A DNA stretch of 64,000 bases from an uncultured bacterium (GCA_905214625.1 CAJMMQ010000013.1:10390-74389); one strand, 5' to 3'; positions 37,095-46,806 are shown, counted from the stretch's first letter. Numbers and translations are program-made. Notes: generated by a model from the letters alone, not told the origin.

Positions 37095-37997
37095 TTACTT
37101 TCTGTTCACCATCATCACGCTTATCAGTATCACGGCAAGGCCTGCGAGCTGTATCAGCGTTACGTCCTCATGACCAAGGCCGGCACCGATGACTACGGCA
37201 ACAACGGGATTTACGTAAGCATGAGTGGCAACTTCGGTGGCAGGACGCACACGCAGCAGCCAGATGTAGGCCGTGTATGCCATCATTGAACCGAATACTA
37301 TAAGATATGCCAACGAAATCCATGAAACGGCTGATACTGCGGAGAGCTGCAAACTGCTGAAATCGCCCGACAATCCTGCGCACAAGGCAAACACGACGCC
37401 CGCACCGAGCATCTGCCAAGCCGACGACGACAGTCCGCCGTCATCACTGCCGCGGATGTGATATTTTGAATAGAGCGTGCCACATGCCCATGATATGCAT
37501 CCGCCTATAAGCAGAAGGACACCATACTCATAATGACTGCCGCCGGGACGCTGCATGTTGAGTTGTTCGAGATAAAGCATGGCCACACCAAGAAAGCCAA
37601 GCACGATGCCTGCCACGGTGGACACACTTCTGAAATTGCGACGCCACTGCGGAACATCGAGCAACATTATCCACAAAGCCGTTGACGAAGCTATTATTGC
37701 GACAAGACTGCTGCTGACATAGCGCTGGGCAAACATGATTACGCCCTGGTCGACAAACAGAAGAATGATGCCGCACACGACCGACTTAAAGATAAGTACA
37801 CGGCGCAACAGCCGCTCGCCACGCAACCGGCATACAGCAAGCAAGGCCAGTCCTGCCACGGCGAAGCGCACCGTGCCGAGCACGAACGGCGGAAAGTCGT
37901 GAAGACAAACCCCGATAAAATAATATGTTGAGCCCCATACAACGTATATGAGGAAATAGGCTGCAACTACCGCAAGGCGGCCGGGTGGCTGTGGCAT
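37095..37997 (-). CDS. EamA-family (DMT) transporter
   Basis: A 300-residue inner membrane protein with ten predicted helices in two EamA repeats; typical signatures are FLIYVVWGSTYYFIGVCL in the first helix and SMMAYTAYIWLLRVRPATEV in the second half. I chose ATG 37997 (MPQPPGRLAV) because the first membrane helix starts ten residues later; an upstream ATG at 38066 would add 23 polar residues. DMT transporters export metabolites or drugs; the substrate is unknown. It follows the DUF3737 gene on the same strand at 105 bases and may share its transcript. Confidence 0.87.
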   Translation of the reverse strand: MPQPPGRLAVVAAYFLIYVVWGSTYYFIGVCLHDFPPFVLGTVRFAVAGLALLAVCRLRGERLLRRVLIFKSVVCGIILLFVDQGVIMFAQRYVSSSLVAIIASSTALWIMLLDVPQWRRNFRSVSTVAGIVLGFLGVAMLYLEQLNMQRPGGSHYEYGVLLLIGGCISWACGTLYSKYHIRGSDDGGLSSSAWQMLGAGVVFALCAGLSGDFSSLQLSAVSAVSWISLAYLIVFGSMMAYTAYIWLLRVRPATEVATHAYVNPVVAVVIGAGLGHEDVTLIQLAGLAVILISVMMVNRK

Positions 37998-38102
37998 AGG
38001 CAGTTTGTTTGGTAAATAGTAATAATTGTCAGGCCGAAAGCAGCGCACCAGCCCTTTGGCCGGCACGTTGCCCTATATACGTAAGCACCATAAGCAATGA
38101 TG

Positions 38103-38948
38103 TCAGCCTCTGGTCTTTATCTCGCAGTTGGCTGGTGCCTTGATGTTCTCATCGATAGTTACCGAACCTATTGAGTCGGCCACAATAACGCCCGATGTCG
38201 GATTCTTGATGTTGGTGATGGCTCCGCGTATGTCGGCGTTGAGCGTAGAATACTCGAAGGCCCTGTCACACTCACTGTCGAACGTGCAGTTTTCCAGCAC
38301 CAAATCGTGAGCGTAGCACAACGGCTGCTCGCCTGAGATATGGCAGTTTACAAGGCGCAGGTTGCGCGAATGCCAGCCCAGATACTCGCCGTTAAGCTCT
38401 GAGTCGTATATAGTAACGTTCTCCACCTCCCAGAACGCGTCCTTCGTGGTTATCTTGGCATTGTGTATCTCTACGTTCTTTACATACTGGAACACGTATT
38501 TGCTGTCGCTCTCAAAGCCGTCTATGCGTATGTCGTTGCTGAACATGAAGGGATAAGTGCCGCCATGCAGCTTCAGGTTCTTCACGTTGATGCGGTTGCA
38601 GCGCCAGAATATCTCGTCGGCGTCGTTTATCTCAACGTTCTCGATGTCGATGTCGTTCATCTCGCGGAACATCTTCGGCGCATCTATCACAGTGTTCTTC
38701 ATCGTCAGATGGTCTGAATACCACAATGCAGAACGTCCGCCTACGGCAAAATAGCAGTTGTCTATCGTGAATCCGTGGACATGCCAGAACGGATAGTTGC
38801 CTTCAAATCGGCAGTTGGTGGCCACAATGTTGCTACATTCCTTTATGGCCGACTCGCCTTCGCGTATGGTTACGTTGTTGATGTGCAGGTCGTGCGACGC
38901 GAACAACGGGCGTTCGCCGCCAAATTCGGTGTTCTCAATAAGTTTCAT
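38103..38948 (-). CDS. DUF3737 right-handed beta-helix protein
   Basis: A 281-residue cytoplasmic protein without a signal peptide. The whole chain consists of short repeats of about 20 residues with alternating aliphatic and polar positions (LHINNVTIREGESAI, NVEIHNAKITTKDAFWEV), which fold as a parallel beta-helix. This is the DUF3737 family, widespread in gut bacteria and of unknown function; pentapeptide-like or carbohydrate-related roles are speculative. A TACTTTTG box on the - strand (39066-39073) gives a leader of about 110 bases. Confidence 0.88.
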   Translation of the reverse strand: MKLIENTEFGGERPLFASHDLHINNVTIREGESAIKECSNIVATNCRFEGNYPFWHVHGFTIDNCYFAVGGRSALWYSDHLTMKNTVIDAPKMFREMNDIDIENVEINDADEIFWRCNRINVKNLKLHGGTYPFMFSNDIRIDGFESDSKYVFQYVKNVEIHNAKITTKDAFWEVENVTIYDSELNGEYLGWHSRNLRLVNCHISGEQPLCYAHDLVLENCTFDSECDRAFEYSTLNADIRGAITNIKNPTSGVIVADSIGSVTIDENIKAPANCEIKTRG

Positions 38949-39065
38949 AATATGTCAGATTTATTTTGTTTTTATTATTTTACCCAAATACGCCGTACCA
39001 TATTTCATTGTCTTTTACGCGTGCATTTTACGTTCCGGCATAATGATTATTTATTTTTTCTTTTG

Positions 39066-39073
39066 CAAAAGTA
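39066..39073 (-). promoter_or_regulatory. -7 box of the DUF3737 gene
   Basis: TACTTTTG on the - strand; the gene starts at 38948. Confidence 0.5.
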
Positions 39074-39203
39074 CATATTACCGAAACAAAACGCTGTATC
39101 TAATTTACTGATTAGATTAAACAATTCACGGAAAATAATATTTAACACGCCCCACTCCGCAGATGTCTGCCCATAACAAAATTCAAAACACGGCATAACG
39201 CGG

Positions 39204-39608
39204 CTAAAATCCGCCCTGCTCTATGCACCTTACAATACCGAGGTCGGCCTCTGCCCAGTCGACTGAGCGCAGCTCTTTAGCGCCGAGCCACACATAGTCT
39301 ACATGCTCCGAGAGTACGAAACTATCCGCCAATGGCTCACAAAGATATGCGTTGAGCGTTATCGAGAAGTCGGGATAATCATGGCATACCGAAACAAGAA
39401 GTTTGCCTACAGATATGTCATAATCAAGCTCCTCGGCAAGTTCGCGCTTCAAGGCCTCCTGCGGCGTTTCGCCCGGCTCAATCTTTCCGCCCGGAAACTC
39501 GTATTTATAGCTTGTATAACTGTATTTTGTGCGGCCCTTTTTCACGCAGAAATATTTTCCGTCCTTGCGTATCACTGCCGCCACTACGTTATAATGTTTA
39601 GCGTTCAT
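39204..39608 (-). CDS. Nudix hydrolase (MutT-like)
   Basis: A 134-residue cytoplasmic protein. The Nudix box is complete: Gly41, Glu47, Arg55, Glu56, Leu57, Glu59 and Glu60 in GKIEPGETPQEALKRELAEE. The small size and the KYEFPGGKIE context match (deoxy)nucleoside triphosphate pyrophosphohydrolases such as MutT or CTP pyrophosphohydrolase; the exact nucleotide cannot be fixed. It lies 48 bases after the GPH transporter stop on the same strand and is probably cotranscribed from the box at 41226-41233. Confidence 0.9.
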   Translation of the reverse strand: MNAKHYNVVAAVIRKDGKYFCVKKGRTKYSYTSYKYEFPGGKIEPGETPQEALKRELAEELDYDISVGKLLVSVCHDYPDFSITLNAYLCEPLADSFVLSEHVDYVWLGAKELRSVDWAEADLGIVRCIEQGGF

Positions 39609-39656
39609 ATTCAGCCTTTCTCCTTTTACAGTCTTTCGTGTTCATGCCGCAAACGG

Positions 39657-41105
39657 TCATTCGCCCTGCCCTTCTGCCGCCTTTCGTCTCTCAGCCAGTT
39701 CGGCCTGCATTTTCTCGTTGAAGCGTTTGGTTATGGGATAAAACACTACCGACGCCAAAGCTATGCCAAACACCACAGCCGGCACTATGCTCGACACGAG
39801 GCGTATGCCCTCAACGGCCCCGCTACTCTGCACGGCCGTGCCTCCAGACACGTAGCCGAAAGCAGACAGCAGTATGCCCGACAAGGCTCCGCCAAAGCCG
39901 AGTCCCATCTTCAGCGCGAACATTATGCCCGAGAAACAGAAACCTGTTGCGCGGCGGCGGTTGAGATATTCCATATAGTCGGCCACATCTGCCACCATTG
40001 CCCACATGAGAGGTATCGTCGGGGCATAGGCCAGGCTCTTCAGTACACACAGCAGATAAACAAGCACAACGTCGTCGGGCGAAGGCAGATAGAACAGAAC
40101 CTGAAACAATACGGTGAGCGACAGGCACACTATATATACGGTCTTCTTACCCAACTTGCCTGCAAGCCAGCCCGAAAGGAACACCACACCAACAAACTGC
40201 ATTATGGCGTTGAGAATATTAAACAGCGAGAAGCCTGCCGAATAAGCCTCGCGCTCCGTGCCGGCAAGCCCGAAGTTATGCAAAAACTCATAAAGCGAAC
40301 GCTGGTCGAGATAGCTTTGGAAATAGAAGTTCATCGACGAGCCGAACATGGCCAGTGAGGTATATACGGCAAGGCACAGCACAAACATTACGCGCCACGA
40401 CACGTTGCCGAAGGTTTCCTTTACGTCTTCCTTAACGCTCGCTTTCTGTTGCGGCGGCTGGGCTATGCGCTCCCTGGTGGTGAAGAATGTTATGAGCAGA
40501 CACACAAAGGCAATGAAGGCAAACAGCAGAATGGTGCGGCTCCATCCGCGACTCGCATCCGAACCGCCAAGGCGGTCAATCAGCGGCAACGTAAAGCCCT
40601 GCACGGCAAACTGAGCTATGGTGCTTGCCACAAACCTCACTGTGTTGATGCTTGTGCGCTCCTTAATGTTGGCCGTCATCACTCCGCCGAGCGAGGCATA
40701 AGGCGTGTTGTTGAACGAATACATCATCAGCAGGAGCACATACGACACGGCGGCATAAACGGCCAGCAGTGTCTTGTCCTGAATGTCGGGCCTGTGGAAG
40801 GCAAGGATGTAGAACAGGCAGAACGGCAGGGCCGACGCCAGTATCCACGGACGATATTTGCCCCAGCGCGTGCTGGTGCGGTCGGTAAGTATGCCCACTA
40901 TCGGGTCGGCAAAGGCACTCACCATAGGTGCCACAAGCAACACAGAACCGGCAATGGCTCCGTTGAGTCCGAACACGTCGGTGTAAAACTTCAGCTGATA
41001 TACCATTATCATCTGAAACACCAGATTGGCAGCCAGGTCGCCCAACGAATAACCGACCTTCTCGCCGAAAGAAATTTTACCGTTATATGAGTTGTCTGCT
41101 GACAT
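39657..41105 (-). CDS. Glycoside-pentoside-hexuronide (GPH) family sugar:cation symporter
   Basis: A 482-residue inner membrane protein with about 12 helices and the MelB/GPH hallmarks: EKVGYSLGDLAANLVFQ at the N terminus, the cation-site loop SAFADPIVGILTDRTSTRWGKYRP (positions about 62-86, Asp and Arg residues present) and YSFNNTPYASLGGVMT. It imports a monosaccharide or oligosaccharide with Na+ or H+. It is not next to a degradative gene here; it heads a two-gene unit with the Nudix hydrolase. The leader (41106-41220) contains a GCCCCT-CTC-AGGGGC hairpin. Confidence 0.9.
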   Translation of the reverse strand: MSADNSYNGKISFGEKVGYSLGDLAANLVFQMIMVYQLKFYTDVFGLNGAIAGSVLLVAPMVSAFADPIVGILTDRTSTRWGKYRPWILASALPFCLFYILAFHRPDIQDKTLLAVYAAVSYVLLLMMYSFNNTPYASLGGVMTANIKERTSINTVRFVASTIAQFAVQGFTLPLIDRLGGSDASRGWSRTILLFAFIAFVCLLITFFTTRERIAQPPQQKASVKEDVKETFGNVSWRVMFVLCLAVYTSLAMFGSSMNFYFQSYLDQRSLYEFLHNFGLAGTEREAYSAGFSLFNILNAIMQFVGVVFLSGWLAGKLGKKTVYIVCLSLTVLFQVLFYLPSPDDVVLVYLLCVLKSLAYAPTIPLMWAMVADVADYMEYLNRRRATGFCFSGIMFALKMGLGFGGALSGILLSAFGYVSGGTAVQSSGAVEGIRLVSSIVPAVVFGIALASVVFYPITKRFNEKMQAELAERRKAAEGQGE

Positions 41106-41194
41106 TGTTCTTATTTAGCTTTTCGTTTACATGGCGTATGCCTGTGACAGGCTCACGCCCATTGCTCCGGCTCATAACCATGAGGCCGGCACAC

Positions 41195-41209
41195 GCCCCT
41201 CTCAGGGGC
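41195..41209. other. Hairpin in the GPH gene leader
   Basis: GCCCCT-CTC-AGGGGC is a perfect 6-bp stem with a three-base loop, between the promoter box and the GPH start; a TTCCTGACAGGAA palindrome follows at about 41241. Confidence 0.4.
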
Positions 41210-41225
41210 ATGTTCTTTGCAGGAA

Positions 41226-41233
41226 CAAAAGTA
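41226..41233 (-). promoter_or_regulatory. -7 box of the GPH-Nudix unit
   Basis: TACTTTTG on the - strand; the gene starts at 41105. Confidence 0.5.
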
Positions 41234-41330
41234 ATAAAAATTCCTGACAGGAATAACAAAACAGCGAAATAATACAATAATTTATATTGCCGTCAGCAAT
41301 TCAAATTCCGTCCGTATATCTTTATCCTCT

Positions 41331-43145
41331 TCATTCGTCCATATTCAGTGCCACGTTCAATATTCTGTCGTAGCCATTCATATAGTCTGTGGCATAAACG
41401 GAAATTGTGATGTCGGGCTTAATGCCTTTTGCGTGATGTTGTTCCCCGTCCATACAACGCATGAGCATTCCTGTCATAGAGAAAGGAAACAGGGGCAGCA
41501 AAAACTGCGTCATGTCACCCGTTGTGCCGGCGGTGTTCTGCCCTACAATCCTACCCAATTTATAATGACGCACCATCATCAATATTGTCTCGCCCCAGCT
41601 TACAGTTCCAGCATCGCACAAGAATGTTGCCGGCAAGGCTATATGAGGCTGTTTCGCCTTTAGCGTTTCGCTATTTACACGCCATGTAATATTCTGCTGA
41701 TATGGAAAATTGTTTATCGGAACTTCAGTGGCCGGAGCCGTTGCGTCGGATGCAATCAGATGAGCAAGGATGTCTTCAAACTGATAAGTGGGAAGTCCGC
41801 GCAAGTCGAAACACAACTCTCTGACATCGGGCGTCAGTGCCGACAGGAACAGTTTCTCGTTCAGCTCGCGCGACGTGGCGTCTACATACAATATTCCGTT
41901 CTCTAATTTCCTTACAGGCTGTTTTTCCTTCTCCATCTTCGGAATATTCTGGCTCTGTGCATATAGAGTGTCTTCCTGTGTTTGTCCCGAAGCATTGCCG
42001 GTCTGAATAACAAACGGCTTACCGTATTCGGCTGAAGACAGCATCTTTTCCACAGCCATCTTGTCGCGATGGACTTCTGTGGCGGCATTGGTTATCTGTC
42101 TGCAATACTGCAAACGCTCAGATGCCTGTTGACCGTTTACGGCATTGAGTATGCGCCACGGTTGTTTGCCGTCTGTCCTCTTTCGTACAAGCAGCGTGTC
42201 GTTCACAGCCTTTGTCTCGGCTTCAACGTAAAATTCGGGCAGATACGTTGACATGATACCTGAAACATTCATATCTCTGCGCACAAACATATGCCCGTCC
42301 TTAACAGGATTCATAAAGCGGCAAAGCGTATCATACCACTCCACAAGCGACTCAAAGGTATTTATGCCTGCCATTTGGACGGCTTTTTGCATATATCTTT
42401 CCAACCGGTTGTCCCAATCGAGACTGTCTTCTTCGTAATACGGATAAAAATGTCTTACTATATTCCAGCGTACTGTTATATCAGCCACTCTCACCGCCTT
42501 GTCCGACAGCAGTCCGAAAATGAATCGCCTTCTTTTTGACAAAGCCTTATCGTCAATCTGATGATTCTTCCAATAGTCCTTTGCGTCTGCAAGCAAACGG
42601 CGTGTTGCCTTACGGTCAAACTCGTCTTCGGGCAGCGCATGCTGTACGTTAAGGTATTTCCCTTTGCCAATAGGATAAGAGTAATATCTGCAAGCCAAAG
42701 GCACGGCTGCCGTATCGGTATTGTCGGAAACTGTTGAAAGCTTCTTGTAATATGGTATATAGTCGGCAAGTCCGGGCATAAGCAGCTTGGCAAGAAAAGG
42801 AACATTGAGCTCGCCCGAACCGCTATAGCTGTAATACATGGCACGGCCACCTGAGCATGTGTCATTTTCACCCGACGACGAAACAGGCACAGCAGTGAGC
42901 GACATTGTAGGGGCAAGCGGCTTGAACAATGTCTCCAGGGATTGCGTCTCTGCCCTGTCTGCAAGCAGCGCACACACTTTCATCCAGTCGCTTTCCGACC
43001 AGTCATGTGTATATGGATTGGGCGAAAAGTAACGGACTATGCCATACGTGCGGGCAAACTCCACATATCGTGATGTATCTGCAGCCACGACATCTGCCAC
43101 AAACGCAAACATACCAAACAACAACAGAATTATTTTGTTTTTCAT
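41331..43145 (-). CDS. S41 family peptidase
   Basis: A 604-residue secreted protein with a signal peptide (MKNKIILLLFGMFAFVADVVA). The C-terminal S41 (C-terminal-processing-peptidase-like) domain spans about 400-600, with the catalytic Ser in GTVSWGETILM and the partner region RIVGQNTAGTTGDM. Residues 25-260 are an N-terminal domain starting RYVEFARTYGIVRYFSPNP, typical of the larger Bacteroidetes members. No PDZ domain is obvious. The role in the envelope is unknown. A weak TAAATTTG box lies on the - strand at 43309-43316. Confidence 0.85.
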   Translation of the reverse strand: MKNKIILLLFGMFAFVADVVAADTSRYVEFARTYGIVRYFSPNPYTHDWSESDWMKVCALLADRAETQSLETLFKPLAPTMSLTAVPVSSSGENDTCSGGRAMYYSYSGSGELNVPFLAKLLMPGLADYIPYYKKLSTVSDNTDTAAVPLACRYYSYPIGKGKYLNVQHALPEDEFDRKATRRLLADAKDYWKNHQIDDKALSKRRRFIFGLLSDKAVRVADITVRWNIVRHFYPYYEEDSLDWDNRLERYMQKAVQMAGINTFESLVEWYDTLCRFMNPVKDGHMFVRRDMNVSGIMSTYLPEFYVEAETKAVNDTLLVRKRTDGKQPWRILNAVNGQQASERLQYCRQITNAATEVHRDKMAVEKMLSSAEYGKPFVIQTGNASGQTQEDTLYAQSQNIPKMEKEKQPVRKLENGILYVDATSRELNEKLFLSALTPDVRELCFDLRGLPTYQFEDILAHLIASDATAPATEVPINNFPYQQNITWRVNSETLKAKQPHIALPATFLCDAGTVSWGETILMMVRHYKLGRIVGQNTAGTTGDMTQFLLPLFPFSMTGMLMRCMDGEQHHAKGIKPDITISVYATDYMNGYDRILNVALNMDE

Positions 43146-43442
43146 ATTATATTCACATTAAAAGAATGTATAACGCGTAATATGTTATGGCGACAAATAG
43201 TTTTGGCATTGTTTCCATCATATTTATAAGTTTTTATAAGTTCTCCATATTTTATTTAAGGCATCTGCCTGAGTATGTTACGATTGTTGCCAGCCGACAT
43301 CATGTCTGCAAATTTATAAAATTATTCGTATTGCCGCCCGTTAATCTGAAAAAATATATAGGCCATGGGGAAAAACAATATTTTCTGACAGCAGATTAAT
43401 TCTTATTTTTTACGTTTATCTTTTTATTTCATAATTTATATG
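43146..43442. other. AT-rich divergent intergenic region
   Basis: Separates the S41 gene (-) from the histidine-rich gene (+). It carries a possible - strand -7 box (TAAATTTG, 43309-43316) for the peptidase gene and nothing else that I recognise. Confidence 0.45.
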
Positions 43443-43450
43443 TATCTTTG
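43443..43450 (+). promoter_or_regulatory. -7 box of the histidine-rich protein gene
   Basis: TATCTTTG ends only nine bases before ATG 43460, so the 5' leader would be a few bases at most. It also rules out the GTG-like start at 43448. Confidence 0.65.
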
Positions 43451-43459
43451 CCGGCGGAT

Positions 43460-43813
43460 ATGACACAACGCTCACGAACGCTGACAAGGGCATGCGCCGC
43501 AATGCTGCTTACCGTGTTTATGGCTTATTATGCCATAATCTCGGTGTACGCCCACGTGCATGTGGTCAACGGCGTGATGGTGGTGCACTCACATCCCTTT
43601 AAAGACAAGCACAGCCACCCTACGGGGCAGACGCTCGTGCTGCATTACCTCACACATTTTAATTCGCTCGAAGCCGGGCCTGCCGTCGAGATTGAGGCAC
43701 CCGACGTGAAACTTGTACACACAAGCTACAGCGAATATGTAGTGGCACACGCCACGCCCGACTACAATTCGGGCATATACCTGCGCGCGCCTCCCGTTTC
43801 TTCATTTTCATAA
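43460..43813 (+). CDS. Small histidine-rich membrane/periplasmic protein, possibly metal-related
   Basis: A 117-residue protein with one N-terminal hydrophobic segment (about 10-30, ACAAMLLTVFMAYYAIISVY), followed by a cluster of histidines: AHVHVVNGVMVVHSHPFKDK and HSHPTG. The remainder is polar with no recognised fold. Similar small proteins with an HSHPF signature occur ahead of TonB receptors in Bacteroidetes; this is from memory, not a search. The histidine spacing suggests Zn or Cu binding. The start at 43460 is chosen because the promoter box covers the only earlier in-frame start. It lies 93 bases ahead of the receptor gene with no terminator between, so the two are probably one unit. 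Confidence 0.7.
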   Translation: MTQRSRTLTRACAAMLLTVFMAYYAIISVYAHVHVVNGVMVVHSHPFKDKHSHPTGQTLVLHYLTHFNSLEAGPAVEIEAPDVKLVHTSYSEYVVAHATPDYNSGIYLRAPPVSSFS

Positions 43814-43906
43814 ATCATTTTTTACCCCAACATTTTTTATTAATGCTGTGACGACACAGGCGTGCCGTTACGGCCTTACGTTACGTATCATTTTGTAATA
43901 ACAGGA

Positions 43907-46216
43907 ATGAAGAAACAAATATTACTATTTCTGGCAGGCCTTCTGTGCCCGCTGGCAGGGGTTGCCGGCCCCGTTGAATCTAACACGGTGAAAGAGGGAA
44001 ACATAATAAAAGGACACGTCATAGAGAAAGGAACGGAGGAGAGCTTAGCCTACGCCACGATAATAATTGTGGAGAACGGCATGGGCACCGTTACGGGCGA
44101 CGACGGACACTTCCGACTGAAGAACGTGCCGGCAGGCAAATACACGCTGAAGGTGCAGCTGATGGGCTACGCCACGCAGACCAAGACTGTTGTGGTGAGC
44201 AATGAATACACCGTAGACCTGCACTTTGTGATGGAGAAAGAGGACATAATGATGGACGAGGTGGTTGTCTCGGCCAACAGGAACGAGACAAACCGCAAGC
44301 TGGCCCCGGTGGTGGTGAACGTGATGAACAGCAAGCTGTTCGAGACGGTAAACTCTACCGACCTTGCCAAGTCGCTCAGCTACCAGTCGGGACTGCGCGT
44401 GGAAAACAACTGCCAGAACTGCGGCTTTCCGCAGGTAAGGATAAACGGTCTTGAGGGTCCTTACTCGCAGCTGCTCATAAACAGCCGCCCCGTGATGAGC
44501 GCGCTGTCAGGCGTGTACGGTCTGGAACAGATACCCGTAAGCATGATTGAGCGCGTAGAAGTGGTGCGCGGCGGAGGGTCGGCGCTGTTTGGTGCCAACG
44601 CCGTGGGCGGCACCATCAACATAATAACCAAGGACCCGATAAACAACTCGTTCCAGGTAAACTCAACTATGTCAAACCTCGGCGGAAAGACATGGGAGCA
44701 GTATTTCGGCGCAAATGCCTCGCTCGTGTCGAAAGACCGCACCTACGGCGTGGCCTTCTACCAGGCTTACAGGAACCGCAATCCGTATGATGCCGACGGC
44801 GACGGCTTCTCCGAGCTGGGCAAGCTCAACATGAACACCTTCGGACTGAGGGGATATTACCGCCCAACGCAGTTCAGCCGCCTCAGCGTTGAATACCACA
44901 CCACCAACGAATTCCGCCGCGGAGGCAACAAGTTTGACCTGCAGCCGCACGAAACCGACATAACCGAGCAGACGCGCCACGTGATAAACAGCGGCGGACT
45001 GACCTACGACATTTTCCTGAACGAATACAAGCACAAGCTGTCCGTGTACGGCTCGGTGCAGCACACCGACCGCAACAGCTACTACGGCGCGGGCATGGAC
45101 GCCAACGCCTACGGCACAACCGACGACCTTACGGCCGTGGGCGGAGCCATGTACTCGGGCAACTTCGACCGCATGCTGTTCTCGCCTGCCACGCTGACGG
45201 GTGGCTTTGAATACCAGTTTAACGGGCTTCACGACGTGATGACGGGCTACGGCCGCGACCTGAAACAGTATGTGAGGATTGCCGGCGCGTACCTGCAAAA
45301 CGAATGGAAGATGAGATATCTGACGCTGCTTGCCGGATTCAGGCTCGACAAGCACAACCTTGTTGACAACGTGATATTCAGTCCGCGCGTCAACCTGCTG
45401 TGGAAACCCACCGACAGACTGCAGGGACGGCTCACATGGTCTACCGGATTCAGGGCGCCGCAGGCCTACGACGAAGACCTGCACGTGGCTGCCGTTGGCG
45501 GCGAGGCCATGATGATAAAGCTGGCCGACGGACTGAAGCCCGAACGCTCAAACAGCTTCAGCGGCTCGGTTGACTGGGCTTTCAATTTGGGGCACTTCAG
45601 CTCTAACCTGCTCATAGAGGGCTTCTACACCATGCTCAACGACGTGTTCTATCTCGAAGAGACGGGCTACGACCAGACTACCGGCGCAAAGATACAGGAG
45701 CGACGCAACGGCCATGGGGCACGCGTGTACGGAGCCAACATAGACTACAAGATAGCCCACGGCAAGGAGGCGCAGCTGCAGCTGGGCTTCACCGTGCAGC
45801 AGAGCCGCTACACCGAGGCGCTGGCATGGAGCAGCGACCCCGACGTGGCGCCCACAAAGCGCATGACGCGCACGCCCGACTGCTACGGTTACTTCACCTT
45901 CACGTCGGCTCCGCTCCGCAACTTCGACTTCTCCGTGTCGGGTGTCTACACGGGAAGCATGCTTGTGCCCCACTTCGCGGGATACATAGAAAAAGACAGG
46001 ATGGAGAAGACGCCCGACTTCATGGACCTGAACCTGAAGCTCAACTACACCTTCGTGCTGAACGACCACCTGAAACTGCAGCTCAACGGCGGAGTGAACA
46101 ACATATTCAACGCCTTTCAGACAGACCTTGACAAGGGTGCCGACCGCGACTCAAAATATTTCTACGGCCCCACTCAGCCGCGCACGCTGTTTGTCGGCGT
46201 GAAGATATTTAACTGA
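43907..46216 (+). CDS. TonB-dependent outer membrane receptor
   Basis: A 769-residue receptor with a signal peptide (MKKQILLFLAGLLCPLAGVAG). The order is a carboxypeptidase-regulatory-like beta domain (about 38-115, IIKGHVIEKGTEESLAYATI), a TonB-box-like stretch (MMDEVVVSANR), a plug (130-240) with NNCQNCGFPQVRINGLEG and SALFGANAVGGTINIIT, and a 22-strand barrel ending in Phe-Asn. It is shorter than SusC proteins and has no SusD partner, so it probably takes up a small ligand such as a metal complex, cobamide or haem. The CxxC in the plug is notable next to a histidine-rich neighbour. I chose ATG 43907, preceded by AGGA, over 43862. Confidence 0.88.
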   Translation: MKKQILLFLAGLLCPLAGVAGPVESNTVKEGNIIKGHVIEKGTEESLAYATIIIVENGMGTVTGDDGHFRLKNVPAGKYTLKVQLMGYATQTKTVVVSNEYTVDLHFVMEKEDIMMDEVVVSANRNETNRKLAPVVVNVMNSKLFETVNSTDLAKSLSYQSGLRVENNCQNCGFPQVRINGLEGPYSQLLINSRPVMSALSGVYGLEQIPVSMIERVEVVRGGGSALFGANAVGGTINIITKDPINNSFQVNSTMSNLGGKTWEQYFGANASLVSKDRTYGVAFYQAYRNRNPYDADGDGFSELGKLNMNTFGLRGYYRPTQFSRLSVEYHTTNEFRRGGNKFDLQPHETDITEQTRHVINSGGLTYDIFLNEYKHKLSVYGSVQHTDRNSYYGAGMDANAYGTTDDLTAVGGAMYSGNFDRMLFSPATLTGGFEYQFNGLHDVMTGYGRDLKQYVRIAGAYLQNEWKMRYLTLLAGFRLDKHNLVDNVIFSPRVNLLWKPTDRLQGRLTWSTGFRAPQAYDEDLHVAAVGGEAMMIKLADGLKPERSNSFSGSVDWAFNLGHFSSNLLIEGFYTMLNDVFYLEETGYDQTTGAKIQERRNGHGARVYGANIDYKIAHGKEAQLQLGFTVQQSRYTEALAWSSDPDVAPTKRMTRTPDCYGYFTFTSAPLRNFDFSVSGVYTGSMLVPHFAGYIEKDRMEKTPDFMDLNLKLNYTFVLNDHLKLQLNGGVNNIFNAFQTDLDKGADRDSKYFYGPTQPRTLFVGVKIFN

Positions 46217-46253
46217 CACTGACGGCCACAACAAGCGGCCATAACGAGGCAAC

Positions 46254-46320
46254 GGCCCGCCTCACGCGCCATAAACCGCAGCTGTAATGCGGCAACGGCA
46301 TGCGTGCGGCGGGCCTCTTT
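46254..46320 (+). terminator. Branched hairpin terminator after the TonB receptor gene
   Basis: Outer arms GGCCCGCCtCACGC (46254-46267) and GCGTGcGGCGGGCC (46302-46315) enclose an inner hairpin CCGCA/TGCGG (46276-46292) and are followed by TCTTTCTT. Confidence 0.65.
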
Positions 46321-46757
46321 CTTAAACAAAAGCCGGCAGTCGGTATTCTGCCTTATCCTTGCTTTACGCTTAGTGGATGCCGTCAGCCATTTTTTCGGAC
46401 ATGGCGTGCTATGCCAAGAAAAGAAGAAACGGCAGGACAACAATAGAAAACAAAAATATAACTGAAATAATGAATACACTGACAGAACAAGCCTCAACGC
46501 AGCAGAGGACTATCCGGGTCAAGCACCGGCATAAAGGCCGGCACATAAAGCCAGAAAAACATTGACACGCGAAAGAAAAGTCTTTACATTTTCTTGCACA
46601 GAGTTTTCTGTAAAATAGAAAACGAACATAAAATTAATGTTAAACAACAGCACATCTGCGCACTCAAAAATTAGCTTTTATTCACAAAACAAGTCGTCTA
46701 ACACCAAAAAATCCACATTTTTCATGCCCAAAACGGGGCTGTTTCGCCTCCGAAGCG

Positions 46758-46806
46758 GGCACTTTTACGACCGTAAACCTATCGTTTTTCACCCAAAAGT
46801 GGCCGA
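46758..46806. repeat. AAAAGTGGCCC intergenic element, copy C
   Basis: GGGCACTTTTACGACCGTAA followed by ACCTATC and, 13 bases on, AAAAGTGGCC; the parts match copies A and B in a different order. Confidence 0.55.

Noticed and set aside
44672..45484. Long antisense open frame within the TonB receptor gene
   Set aside because: Compositional shadow: Val/Ala/Arg-rich translation with no recognisable motif.
46174..46497. 107-codon - strand open frame after the TonB receptor
   Set aside because: It overlaps the receptor end and the branched terminator and shows no domain.
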